Below the pieces are notes generated by a model. That model did not search any database and was not told the DNA's origin. It saw only the letters and a program-made list of their open reading frames with translations. The translations under genes and the position numbers were made by a program. A stretch of DNA of 64,000 nucleotides. Source: Entoloma clypeatum (lineage: Eukaryota > Basidiomycota > Agaricomycetes > Agaricales > Entolomataceae). The DNA is taken from the NCBI GenBank assembly GCA_963565915.1, contig OY751496.1, positions 1,178,001 through 1,242,000 of the forward strand, in the 5' to 3' direction. How positions within the stretch are numbered: the stretch's first letter is position 1; each line of letters opens with the position of its first letter. Below, one piece after another: positions 52,180-63,591 of the stretch.

Positions 52180-55100
52180 TATGACTGCAGACAATAGAAC
52201 CTATGTCATCCCTGCCAAGCGAGCTGCTGCACCGACTAAGATTGTAAAGGGAGACAAACCTCCGAAACGACGAGAGATTAGGCTGTTAGCTCAGCTCAAA
52301 ACATGACAAGGACCAAAGGTCATTCGATGTGACATTGATAGTGGATGTGAACGCACATGCATCCATCCCAGAATAGTACACGAACAGAACCTCCCCACAC
52401 GGGGGATACCACCCATAGCAATTCTAAATGCGGATGGATCACCAAATCGACAACAGAAAGCAAACCAATTTGCTGAAGTCAAGCTGGATTTGGGAAAACA
52501 TCAGGAAACCATGGAAGCAATGGTACTGGTTGTTGGGAGAACAGACATGCTCTTAGGACATGACTGGTTGGTACACCACAACCCTATGATCAATTGGACA
52601 AACAGCGCTGTAACGTTCAACCGGTGCCCAACAACATGCCGAACCAAACATTTGGATTTCAGGGTTAACCTTGATGGTTGCAAACACCGAGTTCGCATGG
52701 TTGAGGTGCACGACAAAGGTGCACCCAAGAAGTCGGATCAGAAATGGAAGCCTGGAGACCCTATCTTGGAAACCGTCACTCCCACACCACCTCCCACAAC
52801 CAAACGACCCTCATCTGTTAATTGTGTTGCTCACCTCTTTGAGAAGGAGAACTTTGATAAGATCCCAAAGGAAAGAGAATGGGACCATGGTATTGAACTT
52901 ACACCAGATGCACCAAAGGAACTAGGGGGAAATACATATCCCATGACACAAAAGGAACAAGAGGAATTGGACACATTCATTGACAAAGGCCTAGCAACTG
53001 GAAAGATCTGCCCGTCCAAATCCCCTTATGCCTCCCCTTGCTTCTTCATCAACAAGAAGGATGGTTCCAAACGATTGGTACAAGATTACCATATGGTCAA
53101 CAAATTAACGGTCAAAGACAAGTTCCCACTCCCATGCATCTCTGATCTCTTGGACGTGCTGAAAGATGCAGTCTACTTCAATAAAATGGACATCATGTGG
53201 GGATACAACAATGTCTGGATCAAGGAAGGTGATGAATGGAAGGCAGCCTTCCTCACCAGTCAAGGATTGTTTGAACCATTGGTCATGTTTTTCGGCCTTT
53301 GAAACTCCCTGAAAACGTTCTCTCGGATGATGGCTAGTCTATTTTGGGACCAGATCCGCTGACGCATCTGCGTGATCTACATGGATGACATTGTGGTTAA
53401 AACCAAGGAAGAACTCACGCGAAACACTGAAGGAATTCTGCAGATCCTATCGGACAATGACTTGTTCCTGAAGGAAAAGAAGTGTCTCTGGGAAGTAACA
53501 AAATGCCCCATATTGGGATATGTCATTGGTGAAGGACATGTCAAGATGGAAACCAAGAAGATGGATATGATTTGAAACTGGCAAGCACCCACATCAAAAA
53601 AGGAAGTCTAGAAGTTCCTTGGGTTTGCTAACTTCTATCAACGCTTCATTGAAGGGTACTCAAACATTGTGAAACCACTCACCATGCTCACAGGTGGCAC
53701 TACGTTTACTTGGGGACCAATGGAACAAAAGGCATTTGAAGGTCTCATACAGGTGATCACATCAGCACCAGTTTTGGCATTACCAAAACGAGATGGACAG
53801 TTCCGGGTCAAAACCAATGCATCGGGCTATGCAATTGGGGCTGTAATCTCTCAAAAACAGGATGACAAATGGCATCCTATCATGTTCTTGTCGCAGACCA
53901 TGTCCGCGGCTGAACAAAATTACAAGATATATGACAAAGAGCTCTTGGCAGTTATGGAAGCACTGAAAGATTGGAGACACTATCTGCTTGAAGCCAGGGA
54001 ACACTTTGAGATCTTAACTGATCACAAGAACCTGGAGTATTTCCACCATCCTCAGGACCTAAATTAACGACAAAGGCACTGGAAGATGAAGTTACAAGAC
54101 TATGACTTCAAATTACGGCATGTGCCTGGCAAGACAAATGCAAAAGCGGACATCCTGTCATGCTTACCCTGGTATGAAACAGAACTCGAACCACAAGACA
54201 GTGACCAGATGCTCAAAGAGGGGTTATTCTTGAAACAATTGGAATCAGAAGATGTGGTACAAATGGAGATGTTCACGGAGGAACAATTCTTTGAAGGGGG
54301 TGAAACATCTGATTCCATCAAGATTGGAAACATCACAATCATCGAAAACCCATGGATCGCACGCATCAAGGCTTCAAACCGCATGGAGACAGAAGTAGCG
54401 CAGGGCCTAAAAAAGAATCCTCATTGGTACCAACAGGAGAATGGTATCACCTATGCAGGCGAACGAGTCTATGTTCCACCAGACCCACAACTGCATCAAG
54501 AATTGATGTGTCAGTCACACAATGCACCAGTGGCTGGACATCCAGGACAGTATTGGACGCACAAACTCCTCACTCGTACCTACTGGTGGCCTACCATCCT
54601 GCATGATGTAAAGAAGTATGTGAAGGGTTGTGACACCTGTCAACGTGACAAGATCAACAGACAGAAACAACATGCTCCGCTACACCCCCATGCAGCACCA
54701 AGATATCCATGAGAAGACATAGGGATTGACGTTGTGGGACCGATACCAGAGTCAGATGGAAAGAATGCGATTCTGGTCATTACGGATAGACATTCAAAGA
54801 TGCTTCACCTCATTCCAACAACCGTGGAATTATCAGCTGAAGGATTAGCCAAGATCTATCGGGATCAGATATGGAAGCTTCATGGGATCCCCAAGAAGGT
54901 CATCAGTGACAGAGGACCACAGTTTGCTGCGAAGTTCATGGAGATACTTTGCCGCATGTTAGGGGTCGGGGAGGATCTGTCCACCGCATGCCATCCACAG
55001 ACTGATGGACAAGCCGAACGATCACATCAGGAAACAGAAGTGTTCTTATGAAACTTCGTCAACCATCTACAAGATGACTGGGCTGAATGAATTGCAATCA

Positions 55101-55773
55101 CAGAGTTCCAGTACAATGACAAAGAACATCAGGCAACGAAGCACACCCCATTTTACCTCAACTACAGTTTACATCCTTGGAAGGGAGAACTCGTGTTAGA
55201 AGATACTAATCCGGCTGCCAACAACTTCTTGAAAAAACTCAAACAGGCACGAGAAGAAGCCAATGCAGTGCTGAAACAAGCGCAGGATCAGATGAAGAAG
55301 ACAGTTGACACATGACGAAGTCCATCTCTGGACTACCGCATTGGAGACAAGGTGTGGCTAGAAGGGACTAACATCAGGACCAATTGCCCCTCAAAGAAAC
55401 TTGATGCACTCTGACACGGACCATTCAAAGTCCTAGAGAAGAAAGGAGCCAGCGTGTACCTTCTTGATCTTCCGAAGACTTGGAAGATGATTCACCCTGT
55501 GTTCAACAAGACCCTGCTGTCACCATATGAAACTCCGAAGTACGCCATCCAGAAAAGGAAACCAGCCCCTGATCCAATCATCATCGAAGGATGAGAAGAG
55601 TACCATGTGTCTACGATCCTAGACTCTCAAAAGTTCCACGGAAAGATCTAGTACCTCGTCCAGTGGGAAGGATATGGCCCAAAAGAGAACACATGGGAAC
55701 CTCGAGCTAATGTTCAGAATGCTCAAGATTTGATCTGTGATTTCCATTGGCAGAACCCGTCATGCCCACAATA
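52180..55773 (+). pseudogene. B2 pol, many nonsense codons
   Basis: All B1 pol domains in order from DNRTYVIPAKRA to the chromodomain, broken by stops near 52305, 53302, 53360, 53573, 53610, 54065, 54709, 55050, 55088, 55313, 55411, 55592 and 55648. Compared with B1 or B3, most are CGA-to-TGA, CAG/CAA-to-TAG/TAA or TGG-to-TGA. RT keeps YMDDIVV with a small loss after it (IGKT missing). Confidence 0.9.
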
Positions 55774-55906
55774 AAAGGCAACTTTCAAAATCCATGACAG
55801 TATTGACCTCATCAGTCAACCACACACCGAGTTCCCTGCTCCAGTCCCTTCCCTGCCCAATATAGCCTCCCTGTTCTTCTTCTATCTCTCAACCATCCTC
55901 GCTGCT

Positions 55907-56278
55907 ATGTCTAACACAACCACTACCTCCACCTCCACCGCCGACATCAACCCCGCCATTGCCAAACTTATGAACAAAGCACTCTCCATGAGAGACCAAA
56001 TCCATGCCCTCGAAACTTCCCTTGCTGACCTCCTTCATTGACAGATGCATATCCGACTTCACTGGTTGTCCAACCTCCCCGTTGCCCCAAACCCCGAGGA
56101 GAAACAAATTCTCGGGAATTATGCCAGCACCCTCATCATTGAAAATCAACATATTTGGCTGGCTATCAAAGGCCTCAAACTCGCCATTGCCATCAACGAA
56201 GAGCTGATGTATGATTGGAGCCTCAAGGAGAGTCCTAACTGGTCTGATCCCAACAACAATGAGGGATGGGGACAATGA
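55907..56278 (+). pseudogene. Family B extra ORF, B2 copy
   Basis: ATG 55907 (MSNTTTTSTST), then ALSMRDQIHALETSLADLLH, a TGA near 56039 where other copies have Arg, MHIRLHWLSNLPVAPNPEEK and the end NEGWGQ. Confidence 0.65.
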
Positions 56279-56312
56279 CTCTGTGAGGACACAGAGCTTG
56301 AAGGGGGGAACA

Positions 56313-56502
56313 TGTTACAGAATCTACGGTATGCGGACCATGTCATCTCTTTTACTTATCATCCTGACTCAGCGCCCTCTTACAAATACACTATGTCTAA
56401 TAGCTACTTTCGTTCCCTTAGATTCCCAGTATGACTCAGTCCGCAGTAGTATTACTCAGTCCGCAGTCGCCTTACTCATGTGCACTGCCTTCCACAGTTA
56501 CT
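56313..56502 (+). repeat. B2 3' LTR, truncated
   Basis: TGTTACAGAATCTACGG, follows the B2 5' LTR to CACAGTTACT, then stops within U3. Confidence 0.85.
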
Positions 56503-56666
56503 GACAACATTTTGAGGGTTTTTTCAGATGAGTTTTGAAGTGGAAAAGATAATGGGGGGAACAAGAAGAAAGAACCACTCGGACGGTATTTCAACCAATG
56601 CATCACATGACACAGTTCACATGCACTGACCACCTAGGTCCTTAGGCCTCATGGGTTTGGCCCTAA
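56503..56666 (+). other. gypsy-3b tail: purine tract region without LTR
   Basis: Ends CTCATGGGTTTGGCCCTAAG, matching gypsy-2 just before its purine tract. The LTR itself is gone. Confidence 0.55.
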
Positions 56667-57430
56667 GAAACATGCCAGAATGCCAGGGGGCACGTGTTCA
56701 ATGCCACCGGCGCTCCCTCCCCCTGCTCTGTTGGTGGCTTGTCCCTCTGCTCACGTGAGGGCCACGGGGGCGCATGCTAGGTGAGCACTCAACCTTCATG
56801 CCACATCACACCACTGACAAAACATGCCGGAATGGGAGGGGCACATGTGAAACACAACCCACTCTCCCTCCCCCTCCTCTGTGCCTCCTCCTCCCTCTGC
56901 GGTTGTGGGTAAGCACTCAACCTTCACGCCCCATTGTTGAAACTTTTCCCATCACGTAGATTAGATTAGATTAGATTACATCACGTGACCTTTACATATC
57001 TTCATTACATACTTGTTTGGTTGGTACAAACAGTAGTACGGTATATAAGACCAGGAAACTGTCAATATCAACAAGTTGTCTCTTGACTCTTAACCAGCTC
57101 CATCGCTCTTACCAGCCTCAACCGCTCTCACCAGCCTCACCCCTCCCAAACCATGTAAGTGGCTAGAACGGTTATGTAGAGTACTTCCACTGTAGCAGGT
57201 TGCTCAGTACATCTGTGGCTAACGCCCAGGTGGAACTTCAACACCCATCACACCACTGACAAAACACGCCAGAACGGCGGGGGCGCACATGAAACACCAC
57301 TGGCTCTCCCTCCCCCTCCTCCCTCTGCTCACACGAGGCCCATGGAGCCCAGATAGGTAAGTACTGTACCCCAACTGTCATGTGACATCACCACTGACAC
57401 AATGCCGCAGAATGGCGCTGACAGAATGCG
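56667..57430. repeat. Three ~140-bp repeats split by a solo LTR
   Basis: Units of the form ACCACTGACAAAACATGCC, GGGGGCGCACATGAAACAC, CTCCCTCCCCCTCC and GTAAGCACT start near 56670, 56803 and 57249. Their ends resemble splice donors, but no gene is recognised. Confidence 0.55.
56935..57243 (+). mobile_element. Solo LTR, copia-like, 309 bp
   Basis: TGTTGAAAC ... GGAACTTCAACA with inverted tips and a perfect 5-bp duplication CCCAT (56930-56934 and 57244-57248). Contains TATATAAGAC near 57043 and a GTAAGT donor-like site near 57155. Confidence 0.85.
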
Positions 57431-58016
57431 CAAGAACGGCGGGAGACACACAGGAAGCGAAGCAGTACACCGCAGAATGCCAACACACGCACCATCAGGC
57501 ACAGCATGCACAACGAATGGCGGGAAACACAACAACACATGTGACAAACAGTGTGTGACACAGGAACGACAAGGCAAACCGAGCAACTGCTCACCCTGCG
57601 CGGGAGGCAGCGGGATACACCAGAAGACATGGGAATGGTGGAAGAACTGGCTGGAGGTGCAGGGAAACAGCAGGCCACGCCACTGCAGGGGATGCATATC
57701 AACAAGGAGAGAAGGATGACACCCCCTAAGTAACATAATAATTTTATGGACTAGAAGACATCCCACGTGTGGTGCACAACACAACCAAAGATACCGGCTC
57801 AAGCCGCCAGCTGCACTTCTGTACCTCACCACCCACACTTACAGAGAACAACAGGAAACACGTGGAGAACACGACAGTGGTGGGTGATGGTGGAGAAAGG
57901 GAAGGGGGGAGGGCTCCTGAAATGGCCACAGTAGAGGGACGGCAGGACACAGGCGAAAGGCAGGACACATGTGAGAATGGCTGAATATGCACGGGAATGG
58001 CGGGACAGGTGAATAG
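57431..58016. other. No gene recognised
   Basis: GC-balanced DNA with scattered CACAGGAA- and GGCGGGA-type motifs. Frames on both strands are short and lack recognisable features. Confidence 0.4.
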
Positions 58017-58404
58017 TGTTATGCTTAACAAACCGTTCCAAGGTTTGGGCAGAGTATGCAGGAAGTGGAAAGGCGAAGAGCAAAGTGATTGCTAAATCTA
58101 AGGAATGTAGCTATGGTACATGGGGTTTATATAGTACTGGCTACGAGTGGTAGCGAGTGAGTCAGTAGCTGTGGAAGGCAGTGCGGATGAGTCAGTAACT
58201 GCGGAAAGGCAGTGTGAAGTGAGTCAGACGACTGCGGACTGAGTAATCCCTACTGCGGAGTGCGAGTCAGCGCGGGAGCGAAGTATACTAAAGGAGAATG
58301 GTAGAGTAAAGGTAAATGAATAAGCGGTCCGATGAGTCAAAGAAATAACGAAGGTACGATGCAAGGGAAAAGTGCGTAACATACAAACCGGTAAGTCCGT
58401 AACA
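58017..58404 (-). repeat. B3 3' LTR
   Basis: 388 bp, TGTTACGGACTTACCGG ... GCATAACA on the minus strand; a third U3 version with the same R/U5. Purine tract GAGGAGGGGAACA borders it. Confidence 0.85.
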
Positions 58405-58438
58405 TGTTCCCCTCCTCAAGCTCTGTGTCCTCACAGAG

Positions 58439-58801
58439 TCATTGTCCCCATCCTCCGGCATCGTCGTTGTTTGTCCAGGAGCCATTCTCCTTGAGGCTCC
58501 AATCATCTATTAGCTCTTCGTTGATGGCGATGGCAAGCTCGAGACTCCGGACGGCTAGTCGGATGCGCCGGTTTTCAATGACCAGCGTACGGGTGTAGTT
58601 CCCGAGGATTTGTTTTTCTTCGGGGGTTGGTGCGACGGGGAGGTTGGATAAAGAATGGAGGCGGATGTGCATCTGTCGATGCAGGATGTCGGCGAGCGAG
58701 GTTTCTAACGCGTGGATCTGGTCTCTCATGGAGAGGGCTTCACCCATGAGGGCAGTGATGGCGGGGTTGGTTTCAGTGGATGTGGTGGTGGCGGTGGACA
58801 T
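58439..58801 (-). CDS. Family B extra ORF, B3 copy
   Basis: 120 codons from ATG 58801 (MSTATTTSTETNPAIT) with GEALSMRDQIHALETSLADIL, RQMHIRLHSLSNLPVAPTPEEK and the end DDAGGWGQ. Intact although the pol of this element is dead. Function unknown. Confidence 0.65.
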   Translation of the reverse strand: MSTATTTSTETNPAITALMGEALSMRDQIHALETSLADILHRQMHIRLHSLSNLPVAPTPEEKQILGNYTRTLVIENRRIRLAVRSLELAIAINEELIDDWSLKENGSWTNNDDAGGWGQ

Positions 58802-58924
58802 GGTGCGGAGGATGTTGGAGAGATAGAGGAAGAATGGAGTAGCTATATTGAAGACGGAGCGGAGAACTCGGTGGGTTTTTTGACTGATGAGGTCGATGCT
58901 GTTGCTGATTTCAACGGGTGTCTT

Positions 58925-61900
58925 TTATCGTGGACGTGATGGGTTCTGCCGATGGAAATCACGGATCAAATCTTGAGCGTTCTGAACATTAGCTCGCGGT
59001 TCCCATGTGTTCTCTTCTGGGCCATATCCTTCCCACTGGATGAGGTACTGGATCTTTCCGCGGAACTTTTGAGAGTCCAGGATCGTAGACACATGGTATT
59101 CTTCTTGCCCTTTGACGATGATCGGATCAGGGGCTGGTTTCTTTTTCTGGATGGCGTACTTCGGAGTTTCATATGGTGACAACAGCGTCTCGTTGAACAC
59201 AGGGTGAATCATCTTCCAAGTCTTCGGAAGATCAAGAAGGTACGCGCTAGCTCCTTTCTTCTCTAGGACTTTGAATGGTCCATGTCGGAGTGCATTGAGT
59301 TTCTTTGAGGGGCAATTGGTCCTGATGTTAGTCCCTTCCAGCCACACCTTGTCTCCAATGTGGTAGTCCCGAGACGGACTTCGCCGTGTGTCAACTATCT
59401 TCTTCATCTGATCCTGTGCTTGTTTCAGCGCAGCATTGGCTTCTTCTCGTGCCTGTTTGAGTTTTTTCAAGAAGTCGTTGGCAGCCGGGTTGGTATCTTC
59501 TAACACAAGTTCTCCCTTCCACGGATGTAAACTGTAGTTGAGGTAGAATGGGGTGTGCTTCGTTGCCTGGTGTTCTTTGTCATTGTACTGGAACTCTGCG
59601 ATTGCGATCCATTCTGCCCAATCATCCTGTAGGTGGTTGACAAAGTTTCATAAGAATGCTTCTGTTTCCTGATGCAATCGCTCGGCCTGTCCATCAGTCT
59701 GTGGGTGGTATGCGGTGGACAGGTTCCTCTTGATCCCTAACATGCGGCAGAGTATCTCCATGAACTTTGCGGTGAACTGCGGTCCCCTATCGCTGATGAT
59801 CTTCTTGGGGATCCCATGAAGCTTCCATATCTGATCCCAATAGATCTTGGCTAATCCTTCAGCTGATAGTTCCACGGTTGTCGGAATAAGGTGAAGCATC
59901 TTCGAATGTCTATCTGTGATGACCAGAATTGCGTTTTTTCCATCAGATTCTGGTATCGGTCCCACGGCGTTGATTCCTATGTCTTCCCATGGGTGACTTG
60001 GTGCTGCATGGGGATGTAGCGGAGCATGTCGCTTTTGTCGGTTAATCTTGTTGCGTTGACAAGTGTCGCAACCCTTCACGTACTTCTTCACATCATGCAG
60101 GATGGTAGGCCACCAGTAGGTGCGAGTGAGGAGTTCATGTGTCCGGTACTGTCCTGGATGTCCAGCCACTGGTGCATTGTGTGATTCAAACATCAGTTCT
60201 TGATACAGTTGTGGGTCTGGTGGAACATAGACTCGTTCGCCTGCATATGTGATGCCGTTTTCCTGTTGATACCAATGAGGATTCTTCTTTAGACCCTGGG
60301 CTACTTCTGTCTCCATGCGGTTTGAACCCTTGATGCATGTGATCCATGGATTTTTGATGGTCATGACATTTCCAATTTTGATGGAATCAGATGTTTCACC
60401 CCCTTCAAAGAATTGTTCCTCCGTGAACATCTCCATTTGTACCACATCTTCTGATTCCAACCGTTTCAAGAATAGTCCCTCCTTGAGCATTTGGTCACTG
60501 TCCTGTGGTTTGAGTTCCGCTTCATACCAGGGTAAGTGTGACAGGATGTCCGCTTTCGCATTGGTCTTGCCGGGCACATGCCGTAATTCGAAGTCATAGT
60601 CTTGTAACTTCATTTTCCAGCGTCGCTGTTGTTGATTTAGGTCCTGAGGACGACGGAAATATTCCAAGTTCTTGTGATTGGTCAAGATCTCGAAACATTC
60701 CCTGGCTTCAAGCAGATAGTGTCTCCAATCTTTCAATGCTTCCACGACCGCCAGGAGTTCCTTGTCATATATCTTGTAATTTTGTTCGGCCGCAGACATG
60801 GTCCGCGACAAGAATGCAATGGGGTGCCATTTGTCGTTTTGCTTCTGAGAGAGTACTGCTCCAATTGCATAGCCCGATGCATCGGTTTCAACCCTGAACT
60901 GTCCCTCTGGTTTTGGTAATGCCAAGACTGGGGCTGATGTGATTGCCCGTATGAGATCTTCAAAAGCTTGCTGCTCTGTTGGTCCCCAAGTAAATGCCGT
61001 ACCGCCTGAGAGCGCAGTGAGAGGTTTCGCGATGTTTGAGTACCCTTCAATAAATCGTCGATAGAAGTTAGCAAATCCAAGGAACTTCTGAACTTCCTTT
61101 TTTGATGTGGGTGCTCGCCAGTTTTGAATTGTATCCACCTTCTCAGTTTCCATCTCAACACGTCCCTCACCAACCACATATCCCAATATAGGACATTTCG
61201 TTACTTCCCATAAACACTTTTTCTCCTTTAGGAACAAATCATTGTCCGATAGGATCTGTAGGATTTCTTCAGTGTTTTGCACGAGTTCTTCCTTGGTTTT
61301 ACCGATAACCACAATGTCATCCATGTAGATCACGCAGATACGTCGGCGGATCTGGTCCCGGAATAGACTAGCCATCATTCGCAGAACGTTCCCGGGGAGT
61401 TGCAAAGACCGAAAAACATGACCAATGGTTCGAACAACCCTCGACTGGTGAGGAAGGCAGCTTTCCATTCATCGCCCTCCTTAATCCGGACGTTGTTATA
61501 GCCCCACATGATGTCCATTTTATTGAAGTAGACCGCATCTTTCAGTACGTCCAAGAGATCGGATATTCGTGGGAGTGGGAACTTGTCTTTGACCGTGAAT
61601 TTATTGACCATGTGGCAATCTTGTACCAATCATTTGGAGCCATCCTTCTTGTTGATGAAGAAGCAAGGGGAGGCATAAGGGGATTTGGACGGACGGATCT
61701 TTCCTGTTGCTAGACCCTCGTCAATGAATGCATCCAATTCCTCTTGTTCCTTTTGCGTCATAGGATATGTATTTCCCCCTAGTTCCTTTGGTGCGTCCGA
61801 TGTAAGTTCGATACCATGGTCCCATTCCCTCTCCTTTGGGATCTTATCAAAGTTTTCTTTTTCGAAAAGATGAGCAAATCGTTCAACATATGAGGGTCAT

Positions 61901-62573
61901 TTGGTTGTGGGAGGTGGTGTGGGAGTGACAGCTTCCAAGATAGGGTCTCCAGGCTTCCATTTCTGATCTGACTTTTTGGGTGCATCTTTGTCACACACCT
62001 CAACCATGCGAACTCAGTGTTTGCGACCATTAAGGTTAATCCTGAAATCTGAGTGTTTGGTTCGACATGTTGTTGGGCACCAGTTAAATGTTACCACACC
62101 GGTTGTCCAATTGATTGTGGGGTTGTGGTGCACCAACCAGTCATGTCCCAAGAGCATGTCTGTTCTCCCAATGTCCAGTACCATTGCTTCCATGGTTTCC
62201 TGATGTGCTCCCAAATCCAGTCTAACTTCGGCAAGTTGGCTTGCTTTCTGTTGTCAATTTGGTGACCCATCCACATTTAGAATTGCTATGGGCGGTATTC
62301 CTCACGTGGGGAGGTTCTGTTTGCGTACTATTCTGGGATGGATGCATGTGCGTTCACATCCGCTGTCAACCTCAGGTCAGATAACCTTTGGTCCTCGTCA
62401 TGTTTTGAGCTGAGCTAACAGCCTGATCTCTTGTCTTTTCGGAGGTTTATCTCCCTTCACAATCTTAGTCGACGCAGCGGCTCGCTTGGCAGGGATGACA
62501 TAGGTTCTATTGTCTGCAGTCATACAAGGCAAGCAAGTCCGTTTAATAGATAAGGGTCGCGACTTAGCGTCGT
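58925..62573 (-). pseudogene. B3 pol, several lesions
   Basis: Protease to chromodomain in order. Lesions include TGA near 61631 (Arg of KRLVQD), a one-base loss near 61381, and TGA at about 59650 (Arg of FLRNF). RT keeps YMDDIVVIGKT, integrase SDRGPQFTAKF and QAERLHQETE, chromodomain LIQWEGYGPEENTWEP. Where B1 has TGA after PQDLNQ, B3 has CAA: the same ancestral CGA hit on the other strand. Confidence 0.9.
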
Positions 62574-62699
62574 TTAATCGGACCCTTTGGGAAAATCCTT
62601 CTCGTCGGCTTCTAAGATTGTGGTTTCATCATTCTCGGCATCTTCCTCAGACACCTTCCTAACCCTTCCGGAGTTCTTCTTCGGCTTGACACTTGCGAC
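62574..62699 (-). pseudogene. B3 gag C-terminal remnant
   Basis: Codes KPKKNSGRVRKVSEEDAEND and DEKDFPKGSD to TAA at 62574. Cut by the B4 LTR just before the last zinc knuckle. Confidence 0.75.
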
Positions 62700-63068
62700 T
62701 GTTATGCGTAACAAACCGTTCCAAGGTTCAGGCAGAGTATGCAGGAAGATGGAAAGGCGAAGAGCAATGTGATTGCTAAATCTAAGGAATGTAGCTGTGG
62801 TACATGAGGTTTATATAGTACTGACTATGAGCAGTAGCGAATGAGTCAGTAACTGCGGAAGGCAGTGCGCATGAGTAAGGCGACTGTGGAAGGCTATGCA
62901 CTAATGAGTAAGCTGACTGCGGAATGAGTCAGACAGCTGCGGAAAGCGAGTCAGCGCGGGAGCGAAGTATACTAAAGGAAATAAAGTATAATACGATATG
63001 TGTAAGCGGGGCCGATGAGTAAGAGTAAAAAGGTAAGCGTATATGTCCGTAGTCGTTAGTCCGTAACA
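62700..63068 (-). repeat. B4 3' LTR
   Basis: 369 bp, TGTTACGGACTAACGAC ... GCATAACA; matches the B1 3' LTR including its U3. Confidence 0.88.
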
Positions 63069-63105
63069 TGTTCCCCTCCTCAAGGTCTGTGTCCTCACAG
63101 ACTAC

Positions 63106-63474
63106 CTACTCCCATCCATCGTTGCCATTTGGATCGGCCCAGGCAGGGTCAACTCGGTTACCCCAATCCTTTATCAGTTCATCGTTTACCGCCGTGGCAA
63201 ACTCTAAACCTCGAACGGCGAGGCGAAGGCATCGATTCTCGACAGCAAGGGTGTTGGTATAGTTTTTGAGGATGAGCTTCTCCTCAGCGGTGGGGGCGGT
63301 TGGTAAATCGGAGAGGGTATGAAGGCGGATATGCATCTGCCGGTGGAGGATGTCGGCGACGGAGGTTTCGAGTGCATGGATCTGGTCGCGCATGGAGAGC
63401 GCTTCGCCGATGAGGGTGGTGATGGTGGGGTTGATGTCGGAAGCATCGGTGGAGGCGGCGGTGATGTTGGACAT
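63106..63474 (-). CDS. Family B extra ORF, B4 copy
   Basis: 122 codons from ATG 63474, protein identical to the B1 copy (MSNITAASTDASDINPTI to NGNDGWE). Confidence 0.65.
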   Translation of the reverse strand: MSNITAASTDASDINPTITTLIGEALSMRDQIHALETSVADILHRQMHIRLHTLSDLPTAPTAEEKLILKNYTNTLAVENRCLRLAVRGLEFATAVNDELIKDWGNRVDPAWADPNGNDGWE

Positions 63475-63591
63475 GGCAGAAATGATGTTTGAAAGGTATA
63501 AGAAGAACGGCATGTTGGGCGAGAAGAGTTGGAGCGGGGAACTTGATGTGACAGAAGTCGATGTGGAAAATGGTTCTCAAAGTTTGTTCTT

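Larger units (their letters stand above)
50189..56502 (+). mobile_element. B2: Ty3 family B, many stops, truncated 3' LTR
   Basis: 5' LTR 50189-50516, self-primer site 50519-50529, gag, pol, extra ORF, then a 3' LTR that starts at 56313 and breaks at 56502 in U3. Inserted into the antisense gene of gypsy-3b. The most decayed B copy in pol. Confidence 0.88.
58017..62699 (-). mobile_element. B3: Ty3 family B, 5' end cut off by B4
   Basis: Minus strand: 3' LTR 58017-58404, extra ORF, pol, and the last codons of gag up to 62699, where the B4 LTR begins. The 5' LTR and most of gag lie beyond B4 or are lost. Confidence 0.88.

Noticed and set aside
57402..57719. 105-codon frames on both strands
   Set aside because: No domain, no conservation clue, both strands equally open.
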